Below, in pieces: positions 1 through 9,093 of a stretch of DNA of 64,000 nucleotides (positions are counted from its first letter, which is position 1; each line of letters begins with the position of its first letter). Origin of the DNA: Oceanobacillus caeni (GTDB taxonomy: Bacteria; Bacillota; Bacilli; Bacillales; Amphibacillaceae). The stretch is taken from NCBI RefSeq assembly GCF_019037185.1, contig NZ_JAHHXM010000005.1:1-64000 (forward strand), written 5' to 3'. The position numbers and the translations under genes were made by a program. The notes under the pieces are model-generated. The model was not told the DNA's origin. It did no database searches and saw only the letters and a program-made list of their open reading frames with translations.

Positions 1-138
1 ACATTTATGATAGAGCGCCTTTTCTTTTTTTTCTAGAATTTTGTTTCAAATCCCCGAGAACTATTTTACACATAGTCATAAAAACACGATAAAAAAATCC
101 ATATATTTCCTTAAGAAATAACTTAATACATTTTAACC
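1..138. other. non-coding stretch downstream of recA
   Basis: AT-rich sequence between the window edge and the recA terminator. I see no gene, repeat or promoter that I can support. In B. subtilis the genes beyond recA are pbpX and rny, but neither is visible here. Confidence 0.5.
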
Positions 139-177
139 AAAAAAGGTCCTTACGAATTTTATCGTAAAGACCTTTTT
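139..177 (-). terminator. recA terminator
   Basis: On the minus strand GGTCTTTACGA pairs with TCGTAAGGACC (one G-U pair) around a short loop and is followed by a run of six T. It sits just past the recA stop codon, a textbook intrinsic terminator. Confidence 0.9.
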
Positions 178-184
178 CAATGGA

Positions 185-1222
185 TTAAACATCTAGACTT
201 TCTTGACCTACTTGTTCCGCATCTTCGGGATCCGTATCATCTAAATTATAGTGGTTTCTAATTGCTAGGTGTATTTCATCCATCATTTCTGGATTTTCTC
301 TTAAGAATATTTTTGCATTTTCACGCCCTTGACCAAGACGTTCACCATTATAAGAATACCAAGCTCCACTCTTTTCAACAATATCTAAATCCGAACCGAT
401 ATCTAGAATTTCTCCTTCTTTAGAAATTCCCTCACCGTACATAATATCTACTTCTGCCTGTCTAAATGGAGGAGCAACTTTATTCTTAACTACCTTAACC
501 CTTGATTTATTCCCAACAATTTCATTTCCTTGTTTTAACTGCTCCGCACGGCGAACTTCTAATCTTACAGAAGAGTAAAATTTAAGCGCACGTCCACCTG
601 GTGTTGTTTCGGGGTTCCCGAACATAACACCAACCTTTTCACGGATTTGGTTAATGAAAATAGCCGTTGTTTTAGATTTATTAATCGCTCCAGAAAGTTT
701 TCTTAATGCTTGAGACATCAGTCGAGCTTGTAAGCCAACGTGGGCGTCTCCCATTTCACCTTCAATTTCTGCTTTCGGCACAAGTGCTGCAACAGAGTCC
801 ACAACAATAATATCTACCGCTCCACTACGGACTAACGCTTCAGCGATTTCTAATGCTTGTTCACCTGTATCGGGTTGTGAAAGTAATAATTCGTCGATAT
901 TTACCCCTAATGCACGTGCATAAATTGGATCTAAAGCATGCTCTGCATCGATAAAAGCTGCTTGTCCGCCTTGTTTTTGCGCTTCTGCGATTGCATGTAG
1001 CGCTACAGTTGTTTTACCAGAAGACTCTGGGCCATATATTTCTATTACTCTACCTCTTGGATAACCGCCTATACCTAATGCAACATCCAATGCTAGGGAA
1101 CCACTTGGAATAGTTGCAATCTTCACTAATTCCTGTTCACCGAGTTTCATAATCGAGCCTTTTCCAAATTGTTTCTCTATTTGTCTTAAAGCCATATCTA
1201 AAGCTTGTTTTCTATCACTCAA
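185..1222 (-). CDS. recA: recombinase RecA
   Basis: Strand-exchange recombinase that forms filaments on single-stranded DNA, repairs breaks and stimulates LexA self-cleavage in the SOS response. The 345 residues match the usual family length. Walker [10 protein letters not shown] lies at residues 64-72 and the loop region [10 protein letters not shown] is intact. The start is TTG at 1220-1222, chosen because AAGGAGG stands eight bases upstream and the protein then begins [12 protein letters not shown] as in other bacilli. It follows cinA by about 160 bp that hold its own promoter and a LexA-type box, and a terminator follows, so it is probably expressed alone as well as by read-through from pgsA-cinA. 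Confidence 0.99.
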   Translation of the reverse strand: MSDRKQALDMALRQIEKQFGKGSIMKLGEQELVKIATIPSGSLALDVALGIGGYPRGRVIEIYGPESSGKTTVALHAIAEAQKQGGQAAFIDAEHALDPIYARALGVNIDELLLSQPDTGEQALEIAEALVRSGAVDIIVVDSVAALVPKAEIEGEMGDAHVGLQARLMSQALRKLSGAINKSKTTAIFINQIREKVGVMFGNPETTPGGRALKFYSSVRLEVRRAEQLKQGNEIVGNKSRVKVVKNKVAPPFRQAEVDIMYGEGISKEGEILDIGSDLDIVEKSGAWYSYNGERLGQGRENAKIFLRENPEMMDEIHLAIRNHYNLDDTDPEDAEQVGQESLDV

Positions 1223-1251
1223 CGAGACTACCTCCTTAAATTACTACTACT

Positions 1252-1280
1252 ATCATACAATGATTTTTAGCTTTTGCCAA
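1252..1280 (-). promoter_or_regulatory. recA sigma-A promoter
   Basis: On the minus strand TTGGCA (-35, 1275-1280) and TATGAT (-10, 1252-1257) are separated by exactly 17 bases. The -10 box is about 30 bases upstream of the recA start codon and close to the LexA-type box. Confidence 0.75.
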
Positions 1281-1288
1281 GAAAGAAT

Positions 1289-1302
1289 CGAATAAATGTT
1301 CT
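1289..1302. promoter_or_regulatory. LexA (DinR) SOS box upstream of recA
   Basis: CGAATAAATGTTCT on the plus strand fits the Bacillus SOS-box consensus CGAACRNRYGTTYC at 12 of 14 positions. It lies eight bases upstream of the recA -35 element, where bound LexA would hinder RNA polymerase. LexA itself is not in the window. Confidence 0.75.
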
Positions 1303-1319
1303 TATGTTTTGGTAGTCAA

Positions 1320-1384
1320 AATTATCCAGAAAAGTTGATTTGTACTACTAGAAAACATCAAATCTATTAACTTTTCTTGCAAAA
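1320..1384 (-). other. imperfect inverted repeat after cinA
   Basis: GAAAAGTT-GATTTG and CAAATC-tatt-AACTTTTC (about 1331-1378) can pair with one bulge. It may end cinA transcription, but there is no clean T-tract, so the role is uncertain. Confidence 0.3.
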
Positions 1385-2635
1385 TTAAAATTTTAGAAAG
1401 TGGAAAACTATTTCTAAGCCTTTTAAAGTCGCTCTTCTTCTAATTGCATTTCTGTCACCAGAAAATATAAATTTCTCTACTTTTTTCTCTCCATTACTAG
1501 TTGTAAGTGCAATATAAACGGTACCTACACTTTTGCCTTCTACTTCATCAGGACCAGCAACCCCGGTAAAACTTATTCCAATATCGGCATCCAGTTTACT
1601 AGAAACTTGTTCTGCCATCTCTAACGCACATTCTTCACTAACCGTACCTTTATTTTGAATAGTTTCTTTGGAAACACCTAACACATCTTGTTTCACATTC
1701 GTATCATAACAAACAATTCCTCCGCGACATACATTAGAAGCACCACTTACCGAAATAAGTCTATTCGAAAACATCCCACCCGTTAAACTTTCAGCACTAG
1801 CAATTTTCATCTTTTTCTCTTTTAACAACGAAATAATATTTTCTTCGATCGTCTCATCGTTAATTCCATAGAAATAATCTCCAACTTCATGGAGAATCTG
1901 CCTTTTGCTTTCTTCTAATAATCGTTCTGCCCGTTCCTCAGTCTCTTCTTTTGCGGTTAAACGAATAACGACACCAGTATTTTGAGCTAACGGTGCAATA
2001 GTAGGATTTTTCTGAGCCTGGATTAAATGGCTTAATCTATGTTCTAATTCTGACTCTCCAATGCCTAAGAATTTCAATACCAACGACTTAATGACCTCAG
2101 TATTCCCGGTTAACTTTTGAAGATATGGGAAAACTTCCTCTGTAAATAAACCTTTCATTTCCCTTGGCACACCTGGAAGGAAAACCCACGTGGTTGACTC
2201 ATGACTAACAATCATACCTGGAGCCATACCTTTCCTGTTAAAAAGAACCTGACTTCCTTTAAACACTCGTGCTTGTCTTCTATTATTCGGTGTCATAACC
2301 GTATTATTTTTTTCAAAAAATGATTGAATTTTATCCATAGACGGTTTATGTTCAACTAATTCAAGTTCTGTCATCAGTTGAAAAGCTTCTCTCGTTAAAT
2401 CATCATCTGTTGGCCCTAAACCACCAGTAACTATAATAATATCTGATCGTTTTTGTGCTTGTTCAAATGCTTCCTGTACACGATTTAAATTATCGCCTAC
2501 TACTCCATGCTGATACACATTGATACCTAAAGAAGCAAGTTGGTTTGATAACCACTGTGCATTTGTATTTGCTATTTGTCCTAAAAGTAATTCTGTTCCA
2601 ACTGCTATTATTTCAGCTTTAACATTTGTCATCAT
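1385..2635 (-). CDS. cinA: CinA, competence/damage-inducible protein with NMN deamidase-type domain
   Basis: Two-domain cytosolic protein of 416 residues, normal for CinA. The N-terminal molybdopterin-binding-like domain carries GGLGPTDDD at residues 71-79. The C-terminal CinA domain starts near residue 275 (ASAESLTGG) and in relatives hydrolyses nicotinamide mononucleotide or its phosphate forms in pyridine nucleotide salvage. The start (ATGATG, 2630-2635) overlaps the pgsA stop in an ATGA arrangement, so pgsA and cinA are translationally coupled. The position between pgsA and recA matches B. subtilis, where cinA is co-expressed with competence genes; no ComK site was identified here. Confidence 0.95.
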   Translation of the reverse strand: MMTNVKAEIIAVGTELLLGQIANTNAQWLSNQLASLGINVYQHGVVGDNLNRVQEAFEQAQKRSDIIIVTGGLGPTDDDLTREAFQLMTELELVEHKPSMDKIQSFFEKNNTVMTPNNRRQARVFKGSQVLFNRKGMAPGMIVSHESTTWVFLPGVPREMKGLFTEEVFPYLQKLTGNTEVIKSLVLKFLGIGESELEHRLSHLIQAQKNPTIAPLAQNTGVVIRLTAKEETEERAERLLEESKRQILHEVGDYFYGINDETIEENIISLLKEKKMKIASAESLTGGMFSNRLISVSGASNVCRGGIVCYDTNVKQDVLGVSKETIQNKGTVSEECALEMAEQVSSKLDADIGISFTGVAGPDEVEGKSVGTVYIALTTSNGEKKVEKFIFSGDRNAIRRRATLKGLEIVFHFLKF

Positions 2636-3210
2636 TTAGAATCCCTCATTACATGCCAATTTTTTATAAAATAATCAATACCCGATAAAACAGTGAAAAA
2701 TAATGCGATATATAACATAATTATACCAATTGGTAATCCAAAATACGAGAATGGAAAATTATGCAATAATAATATTGCTATGGCAATCATCTGTGTTGCT
2801 GTTTTAATTTTACCCATACTTCCTGCAGCTAAAACAATTCCCTCACCAGCTGCTACTAAACGCAAACCTGTTACGGCAAACTCTCTACTAATAATAATGA
2901 TAACAACCCATGCAGGGGCATATCCCATTTCAATAAGAAGAATTAACGCTGCAGAAACAAGTAATTTATCTGCCAATGGATCTAAAAACTTCCCTAGGTT
3001 TGTTACTAAATTATGCTTCCTTGCTATATAACCATCCACCCAGTCCGTTGTGGATGCAATAATAAAAATCAGTGCAGCAATGAAATGAGCTACAGGTAAT
3101 TCACTATATCCTATATCCCATATTCCCCATTCAAATGGATAACTAAGTAGTAAAATAAAAATAGGAATCATTAAAATTCTAGATAATGTAAGTTTATTTG
3201 GTAAATTCAT
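2632..3210 (-). CDS. pgsA: CDP-diacylglycerol-glycerol-3-phosphate 3-phosphatidyltransferase
   Basis: Makes phosphatidylglycerol phosphate from CDP-diacylglycerol and glycerol 3-phosphate in the membrane, the committed step to phosphatidylglycerol and cardiolipin. The 192 residues show several hydrophobic membrane helices and the CDP-alcohol phosphotransferase signature, from DWVDGYIAR to GKFLDPLADK (residues about 57-82), with the conserved aspartates present. AGAAGGGA precedes the ATG. It lies after rodZ, as in most bacilli, and a terminator separates the two. Confidence 0.97.
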   Translation of the reverse strand: MNLPNKLTLSRILMIPIFILLLSYPFEWGIWDIGYSELPVAHFIAALIFIIASTTDWVDGYIARKHNLVTNLGKFLDPLADKLLVSAALILLIEMGYAPAWVVIIIISREFAVTGLRLVAAGEGIVLAAGSMGKIKTATQMIAIAILLLHNFPFSYFGLPIGIIMLYIALFFTVLSGIDYFIKNWHVMRDSK

Positions 3211-3250
3211 GTTTTTTTCCCTTCTATCTTTTATAACTAAAGAAACAGAA

Positions 3251-3278
3251 ACCCTTCCACATAGATAACTGGAAGGGT
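3251..3278 (-). terminator. terminator after rodZ
   Basis: Perfect 9-bp stem ACCCTTCCA/TGGAAGGGT with a 10-base loop, followed on the minus strand by TTCTGTTTCTTT. It stands between the rodZ stop and pgsA. Confidence 0.75.
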
Positions 3279-3287
3279 CTACTATGT

Positions 3288-4205
3288 TTATTCAATTTCT
3301 TGATCGTTAATATTAATCCATAATTGTTGATGCACATATTGGTTAGCATCTACCGGATATTCTAATTCTATACCATTGATGGTGACTTTTAAATCGGAGG
3401 CATTTCCGATGTTTAGGTAAATTTGACTTGACCCACTTAAATCTAATTCGAGTGGTGAGCTCTCAGCTTCAAAAGTACTACTATATAAAGATTGATCTTG
3501 ATCACCTTTCACATCAAGCCATGTTCTTGAATCTGTCTCAAAAACTAATTTAATTTCATCTCCTGCATTCGATAATTCAAGAGTAGATTTAGGACTGGAT
3601 CCTGTTCCCGCTTCTACAACTGTTAGTTCCGCTTGAGATTCATTTTCCTGTTTCATATCCTTTTGTTTTTCTTTAGAATCTGAATTTGTTGATTTTTCAT
3701 TTTTGTTGTTATCTTCTGTTGCGGAACTCTCTTTATCTTTATCATTCGGATTGTTAATGATAATTTCTGTATCATCTAATTTCTCTTCTTTTGCAGCATT
3801 ATCCCCTTTACTCGAACTGCCATTAAAAAACCAAATTACGAATACGATAGCAAGAATTAATAAAATAACGATAATAGCAGGAAATATGGAGAAGAGTTTT
3901 GAATTTTTCTCTACACTTTCCTTTTTAGCCCTCTGCATTCGACTATATTCTACCGGGGGAGATTCCTCTTTTGTTTCAGGAATTTCTTCTTTATGTTCTT
4001 CTAATAATTCACTCGGATCAATTCCAACAGCATTTGCATATTCCTTTATAAAAGCTTTTGCATAGAACTTACCCGGAAGTATTTCAAGTTTTCCCTCTTC
4101 AATTGCTGCTAAATATCTCTTCTGAATTTTAGTTATTTCTTGTAGTTCATCTAATGACATACCTTTAGAGACTCTTGCCTCTTTCAGCCTTGCCCCTATG
4201 TCCAT
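3288..4205 (-). CDS. rodZ: RodZ/YmfM-type membrane-anchored helix-turn-helix protein
   Basis: 305 residues. The N-terminal cytoplasmic helix-turn-helix of the HTH_25 type spans about 1-65 (starting MDIGARLKEARVSKGMSL). A charged linker, one membrane helix at about 105-128, an acidic low-complexity linker (about 130-195) and a C-terminal beta-rich DUF4115-like domain follow. RodZ proteins link MreB filaments to the membrane and shape rod cells. It sits upstream of pgsA as in B. subtilis. The assignment as RodZ is by domain layout and synteny. Confidence 0.88.
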   Translation of the reverse strand: MDIGARLKEARVSKGMSLDELQEITKIQKRYLAAIEEGKLEILPGKFYAKAFIKEYANAVGIDPSELLEEHKEEIPETKEESPPVEYSRMQRAKKESVEKNSKLFSIFPAIIVILLILAIVFVIWFFNGSSSKGDNAAKEEKLDDTEIIINNPNDKDKESSATEDNNKNEKSTNSDSKEKQKDMKQENESQAELTVVEAGTGSSPKSTLELSNAGDEIKLVFETDSRTWLDVKGDQDQSLYSSTFEAESSPLELDLSGSSQIYLNIGNASDLKVTINGIELEYPVDANQYVHQQLWININDQEIE

Positions 4206-4261
4206 TTAAAAAACACCTTCCGTTCTAACTATAGGTTAATCCGAAGTCTGATCACAAAAGT

Positions 4262-5047
4262 TTAAAAATCGAACATGGAAAATCCATTTCCGCCATGAAA
4301 TGGTTGATTCTCAAACTTTTCATACGTAATTTCTTCGTTTTCATGACTCCTTAATTCAATAATATAATCAAAATCTTCCATTGTATATTCTGTTGATTGA
4401 ACAAATATATCCGGATGCTCTACTATTTTCACTGCCGGCAATTGCATCAATTCTCGAATTAATTGCCAATGTTGTTCATTAGCCTTAGTTGAGACAATAC
4501 CGTCCATAATATAAATCGTATTTGTACTATATTCCCCTTCTATTAATTGATTTCGTATTGTTTGTTTAAGCATTGTACTAGAAACAAATAACCAACGTTT
4601 ACTGGCGCATACACTTGCGGCCACTACAGATTCTGATTTTCCAACCCGAGGCATACCGCGAATCCCAATCAATTTATGTCCATCCTGTTTAAATAATTCT
4701 GCCATAAAATCGACTAATAAGCCCAATTCATCTCTCACAAAACGAAAAGTCTTACGGTCATCTCTATCTGTATGAATATATTTTCCGTGCCTGACAGCTA
4801 ATTTATCCTTCAACTTAGGTTTACGTATCTTGGTAATTTTTATTGTTTCAATCATTTGTAAGACGGTTTTCAGACGTGCAATATTTTCATCATATTCTGA
4901 AACTAAAAGCATACCCCGTCTAGAATTTTCTACACCATTTATTGTCATAATATTGATGGATAACATACCTAATAATGACGATATTTCTCCTAACAACCCT
5001 GGTCTATTTGTTTGAATTTCATATTCAAGGTACCATTCTTTATCCAT
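4262..5047 (-). CDS. ymfK: YmfK family protein: ACT-like domain plus P-loop domain (DUF3388)
   Basis: 261 residues, a family of unknown function conserved beside rodZ. Residues about 5-55 resemble an ACT ligand-binding fold (RPGLLGEISSLLGMLSINI). Residues 131-138 (GMPRVGKS) fit a Walker A GxxxxGKS motif within a domain shaped like a small P-loop NTPase, with TIYIMDGIV as a possible Walker B strand at about 176-184. The ATG is preceded by AAAGGGG. The combination suggests a ligand-sensing nucleotide-binding protein, which is inference. It has its own consensus -10 box upstream. Confidence 0.85.
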   Translation of the reverse strand: MDKEWYLEYEIQTNRPGLLGEISSLLGMLSINIMTINGVENSRRGMLLVSEYDENIARLKTVLQMIETIKITKIRKPKLKDKLAVRHGKYIHTDRDDRKTFRFVRDELGLLVDFMAELFKQDGHKLIGIRGMPRVGKSESVVAASVCASKRWLFVSSTMLKQTIRNQLIEGEYSTNTIYIMDGIVSTKANEQHWQLIRELMQLPAVKIVEHPDIFVQSTEYTMEDFDYIIELRSHENEEITYEKFENQPFHGGNGFSMFDF

Positions 5048-5067
5048 AGAAAGCCCCTTTATGATAC

Positions 5068-5073
5068 ATTATA
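5068..5073 (-). promoter_or_regulatory. -10 box of probable ymfK promoter
   Basis: Consensus TATAAT on the minus strand, 21 bases upstream of the ymfK ATG. The matching -35 is poor (TTTATG-like at 16 bp), so only the -10 is well supported. Confidence 0.45.
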
Positions 5074-5150
5074 CAATACTAAATACTATCATAAATGATT
5101 TTGTCGCAAGTGAAAAGCATAATATGTAAACTTTACCAAATTCCTTATTA

Positions 5151-5362
5151 AAGAACAAAGGCGCAAGCGCCCGTTTAGTGACGTATAGACTGGACTGAGC
5201 CGTAGGAGATAAAGGAAACACGGTGAGTGTAAGCGAGCCGATGTTGACTTATTGTACGGAGGTGAAGGAAGTCTACTAGTCACTGGGAGCTGGAGCCGGA
5301 CGTAGCTTTTTCTATATCTAAGTTAGCCACAGCCATACAAATTTTATAATTTCCCAGACAAT
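5151..5362. repeat. interspersed repeat family 1, copy A
   Basis: Core 5155-5306, in plus orientation, begins with GGCGCAAGCGCCCGTTTAG and runs through GGACTGAGCCGTAGGAGATA, GATGTTGACTTATTGTACGG and GGAGCCGGACGTAG. It shares long near-identical stretches with 25352-25622, 36928-37139 and 54764-54906. The downstream flank to about 5362 is also weakly similar to the flank of copy C. The short central variable module here is CACGGTGAGTGTAAGCGAGC. It is non-coding and GC-richer than its surroundings; open frames through it look spurious. Confidence 0.9.
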
Positions 5363-5369
5363 TACTAAA

Positions 5370-5400
5370 AGAAGCTGTAACGGTTAAGTATACAGCTTCT
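5370..5400 (-). terminator. terminator after ymfJ
   Basis: AGAAGCTGTA pairs perfectly with TACAGCTTCT around an 11-base loop and is followed by TTTAGT on the minus strand, just downstream of ymfJ. Confidence 0.8.
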
Positions 5401-5413
5401 AATTAAATTAACT

Positions 5414-5665
5414 TTAATTTGATTTTTGAACTAGCTTTACCATCGTGCTAGCAATAGCTTGCTGTTCTTGCTCGGAAGCAGCATTCCAAAGTTCTTTTAG
5501 AACAGCTTCTTCCTTGTTTTTGGCATCCACGTTTTCAGCTAAATAATCGCCAACTTCTGCAGCAATACTGTTTATTGTCTGTTGATTCATCCCTTGTTGC
5601 TGAGCCTGCTCTAAGCGATTTGCTAAAAAACCTTTCCATGTATCGAAGTTTTCAAGAATTGACAT
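5414..5665 (-). CDS. ymfJ: YmfJ, DUF3243 family small protein
   Basis: 83-residue acidic, mostly helical protein of the DUF3243 family found beside ymfI in bacilli; no catalytic motif or membrane segment is visible. The family has no established function. Strong ribosome site GGAAGGAG before ATG. It is followed by an intrinsic terminator and forms the last gene of the ymfF-ymfH-ymfI-ymfJ run. Confidence 0.88.
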   Translation of the reverse strand: MSILENFDTWKGFLANRLEQAQQQGMNQQTINSIAAEVGDYLAENVDAKNKEEAVLKELWNAASEQEQQAIASTMVKLVQKSN

Positions 5666-5738
5666 ACTATTTCTCTCCTTCCACGAGTTTATTACGGATA
5701 TAGTATGTGAATTTAAAATTCATTTATACATGAATACA

Positions 5739-6455
5739 TTACCAACCACCATTTATATTTAAAATCTCACCTTGTATATAACTGGATTTTTCATCTAATA
5801 AAAAAGATACAGCATGCGCAATTTCGCTTGGTAAACCAGCACGATTTACAGGAATTTCCGATATGACTTGGGCTTTTTCTTCTTCTGATAAGGAGCGATT
5901 CATTTTCGTATCAATAAAACCTGGACTAATGGCATTTACTGAGATTCCACTCGGTCCCACTTCCTTAGCTAAAGCTTTAACAAAACTATTTTGTGCCCCT
6001 TTAACAGAAGAGTACACAACCTCATAACTTGCACCTACATTACCCCAAATCGATGTAATAAAAATAATATTACCAAAATGTTGTTGAACCATATTTGGCA
6101 ATACCTGCCTTGTAATTTTCCACGGAGCTTTAACATGAAGATTTAACATTTGGTCCATTAATGTATCTGACGTTTCTTGAAATAAACGAAATTCAGCTTT
6201 GCCACTTGCAAAAACAACGATATCAATTCGAAAGACTAACTGGTTTAAAAATTCATTCGTTTCTTTTTCATTACTAAGATCTGCTTGAATAACACTAAGA
6301 ACACCTTTGTCTTTAATCTTTCTACGAAGCTCCATCATCGCTTCTGAATTTTTATGGTAATGTAAAATCAATTGATATCCGTCTTCTGCTAAACGTTCCA
6401 CAATCGCTTGACCAATATCTCCACTAGCACCGATAACTAAAACATTCTTCCCCAT
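5739..6455 (-). CDS. ymfI: SDR-family oxidoreductase YmfI (FabG-like)
   Basis: Short-chain dehydrogenase of 238 residues: Rossmann motif GASGDIGQ at 9-16, catalytic Ser in FITSIWGN near 135 and YSSVK (Tyr148, Lys152), with a C-terminal EILNINGGW typical of FabG-like enzymes. It likely reduces a carbonyl substrate with NAD(P)H; the substrate is unknown. It starts nine bases after the ymfH stop, so it is cotranscribed with the M16 peptidase pair. Confidence 0.92.
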   Translation of the reverse strand: MGKNVLVIGASGDIGQAIVERLAEDGYQLILHYHKNSEAMMELRRKIKDKGVLSVIQADLSNEKETNEFLNQLVFRIDIVVFASGKAEFRLFQETSDTLMDQMLNLHVKAPWKITRQVLPNMVQQHFGNIIFITSIWGNVGASYEVVYSSVKGAQNSFVKALAKEVGPSGISVNAISPGFIDTKMNRSLSEEEKAQVISEIPVNRAGLPSEIAHAVSFLLDEKSSYIQGEILNINGGW

Positions 6456-6464
6456 ACTCTACTC

Positions 6465-7748
6465 CTACTCAGCAGAAATCGTACAAACTGCTAAACGTTC
6501 TTCTTCGATCCATTCTTTTAAAAATCGATTTGCTTCTTCTAATTGTAACGCCTGAATCGTTGGGATGATATCAAATAAATCTACTTTTGATATATGATAA
6601 TGCGTATACTTATTTGCCATAAATTCCAATGAATTCATAGAACGCAACAGCCTGCCAATTTTCTTTTTCTTCATACGATTAAAATCTTCCTCGCTTAATG
6701 TTTCATCGCGAGTAGATAATAACAATTCCTTCACTTTATTTGAAAACACTTGTGGTTCATCACTATTACTACCTATTAAAGTATATCCATAATTTTTATC
6801 TAATGTTGTTTCAAAATAAAAGCTATCATCAATTAATTTTTCTTGATAGAGTTCTTGATAAAAAGAACCACCTTTTGAAAAATAATAATCCACAATCATA
6901 TTCTGTAATAAATCTTTTTTCAGAAATTCTTCCCCACTAATCTCTTCTGATGATTCTTTTATTCCAACCGTGCATTTAGGTACAGAAACGGGCATTTTAA
7001 TATGATGTTCTTTCATGGCTACTTCTTTTGGCTCATTCGGTAAATAACGATTAATTTCATCCATCTTCTTAAAGTCCTTAGAAGCCTGGTTTGATTTAAT
7101 TAAATTCATCATTTGTTCAGGATTAAAGTTGCCTGTAATACATAACGTCATATTTTCTGGATGATAAAATGTATAGTAGCAAGTATACAAATCATCCTTT
7201 GTTATTTTACTAATAGATTCTACTGTACCAGCTATGTCAATATTGATTGGATGATTTTTAAACATCGCTTTAATGGTTCCCATAAACGATTGCCAATCTG
7301 GTTGATCATCATACATTTTAATCTCTTGACCGATAATACCTTTTTCCTTTTCAACCGATTGTTCAGAAAAATAAGGATCCTGCACAAAATTAATTAGGGT
7401 CTCTACATTCTTCTCGATATGATTAGTAGCAGAGAATAGATATGCTGTTTTGGTAAACGAAGTGAAAGCATTAGCGGAAGCGCCTTGTTTCCCAAAGTCA
7501 GCAAATACATCATGATCTTCTTTCTCGAATAATTTATGTTCCAGAAAATGTGCGATACCCTCTGGAACCGTTATTTTTTCGGATTGCCCAATGGGAACAA
7601 AGGTCTGATCAATCGAGCCATAATTAGTTGTAAAAATCCCATATGTTTTAGCCATTTCGGGTTTCGGTAATAAAAATACAGTTAAACCGTTATCTAATTT
7701 CTCAGTATAGAGTGTTTCAGCGATATCATTATACGTTTGTTTATTCAT
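6465..7748 (-). CDS. ymfH: M16 family zinc metallopeptidase YmfH (active partner)
   Basis: Processing-peptidase-like protein of 427 residues. The inverted zinc motif HxxEH is present as HFLEH at residues 67-71, and the distal glutamate region EKEKGIIGQEIKMYDD follows. The substrate is not known. The ATG at 7746-7748 follows AAGGAGG by eight bases and overlaps the ymfF stop by 8 bp, giving coupled translation; an upstream in-frame start would place the ribosome site inside the gene. Together with ymfF it resembles the heterodimeric M16B peptidases in which only one chain is catalytic. Confidence 0.93.
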   Translation of the reverse strand: MNKQTYNDIAETLYTEKLDNGLTVFLLPKPEMAKTYGIFTTNYGSIDQTFVPIGQSEKITVPEGIAHFLEHKLFEKEDHDVFADFGKQGASANAFTSFTKTAYLFSATNHIEKNVETLINFVQDPYFSEQSVEKEKGIIGQEIKMYDDQPDWQSFMGTIKAMFKNHPINIDIAGTVESISKITKDDLYTCYYTFYHPENMTLCITGNFNPEQMMNLIKSNQASKDFKKMDEINRYLPNEPKEVAMKEHHIKMPVSVPKCTVGIKESSEEISGEEFLKKDLLQNMIVDYYFSKGGSFYQELYQEKLIDDSFYFETTLDKNYGYTLIGSNSDEPQVFSNKVKELLLSTRDETLSEEDFNRMKKKKIGRLLRSMNSLEFMANKYTHYHISKVDLFDIIPTIQALQLEEANRFLKEWIEEERLAVCTISAE

Positions 7749-9027
7749 TTTCTTGGCCTCCTTCACTCGTTAAAAGATAAACTGTATCTTCTTCTATTTT
7801 TTGTGCAATTTGTATAACTTGTTCTTTCGTTACACTTTTAATTTGACTGATTATTTCATCTGGATCTATAGTTTTTTCCCCAACTACCTGTTGATATAAA
7901 AGCTCAATAAATCCTTGTGGGTGATCCATTGTCTCTAACATTTGATTACAAATTAATTCTTTTGTTTCTGATAAATTCTCCTCTGTAAAATCTCCATTTT
8001 TCATCGCCGTTAATTGTTCTCTAATGATATCTCTTGCCTTCTCAAAATCTTCTGGAGCAATACCACTAAAAACAAAAAGCAACCCTTTATGACTCTCCAT
8101 TTGTGAGGAAGCATAATAGGCTAAACTATTTTTTTCTCTAACGTTGATAAATAGTTTAGAACTAGGAAACGCACCAAAAATTCCATTAAACACTTGCAGA
8201 GCATAATAATCCTCATCTTTAAAATACGTATTGGTTCGATAACCAATATGCAATTTAGCTTGTTGGACATTTTGTTTCTCGATAATTTCTTGCGGTTCCG
8301 TAATTTCCTTCTTCGTTGTCTCTCGTCTATCTAGTAAGCTTACGGAACTACGATTCATCGAAGCAATAATTTCGTTTTTTATTTCTTCTTCATTAAAATC
8401 TCCTAATACATAGATATCTAATTGATTATCTTGAAGTAAGCTTTGATAATAACTATAAAGATCTCCAGCTGTTAACGAATTCAAGTCTTCTTCATAGCCA
8501 TGAACATGTAATGAATAAGGTTCATCTTTACACATTTCATCGATTAAACGCATATTTGCATACTGCATTTTATTATCTTTAATTGCACTCATTTTTTGTT
8601 TTAATGTATCTTTTTCTCGATTAAAAATAGCCTCATCAAATGCATTATTTTTACTTTTTGGATGGAACATAAATTCGCTTAATAAAGCAATACCTTCTTT
8701 GATAATAGAAGTCTCTTCAGGGATGAACTTTGGATTCGCTAGTTCTAATCTAAAGGTTAAAATATGATTTTCTCCTTTTTTGCCTCCATCAACGGATAGG
8801 ATTGCACCGAATAAATCATCCAATTTTAATTGTAATTCTTTTCGAGTTGGATAAGATTTTGTTCCTTGCTTCAATATATAGGGAAGTAATGCTCTTTTGG
8901 TAATTGTTTCTCTTTCTAAAGGAGCTTTTAGCTTTGCTACGATGTTAATCGTTTTATATTTATTACTTTGAATAAAATGAAACTCTATATTATTTTCGTT
9001 CAAACGTTTTTCCGTGATATCTTGCAT
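7741..9027 (-). CDS. ymfF: M16 family protein YmfF (non-catalytic partner)
   Basis: 428-residue M16-fold protein without HxxEH: at the expected place it reads LPYILKQGTKSYPTRKEL, so it should not bind zinc. The C-terminal M16 half is preserved (FSSKLF-like FPSSKLFINVREKNSLAYYA). It probably pairs with YmfH, as do the two chains of M16B peptidases. The start at 9025-9027 is chosen from GGGAGG seven bases upstream; an in-frame ATG 48 bases further up lacks a ribosome site. It is the first gene after the spoIIIE terminator. Confidence 0.92.
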   Translation of the reverse strand: MQDITEKRLNENNIEFHFIQSNKYKTINIVAKLKAPLERETITKRALLPYILKQGTKSYPTRKELQLKLDDLFGAILSVDGGKKGENHILTFRLELANPKFIPEETSIIKEGIALLSEFMFHPKSKNNAFDEAIFNREKDTLKQKMSAIKDNKMQYANMRLIDEMCKDEPYSLHVHGYEEDLNSLTAGDLYSYYQSLLQDNQLDIYVLGDFNEEEIKNEIIASMNRSSVSLLDRRETTKKEITEPQEIIEKQNVQQAKLHIGYRTNTYFKDEDYYALQVFNGIFGAFPSSKLFINVREKNSLAYYASSQMESHKGLLFVFSGIAPEDFEKARDIIREQLTAMKNGDFTEENLSETKELICNQMLETMDHPQGFIELLYQQVVGEKTIDPDEIISQIKSVTKEQVIQIAQKIEEDTVYLLTSEGGQENE

Positions 9028-9093
9028 GAATGAACCTCCCAAAAAAAATTTCCTTGATACTTCTATATTGCACATTTTTTCCAGTTATCATCC

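Noticed and set aside
5089-5283. 64-codon minus-strand frame between ymfK and ymfJ
   Set aside because: It lies within repeat 1A and its flank, has no ribosome site and no protein-like pattern.
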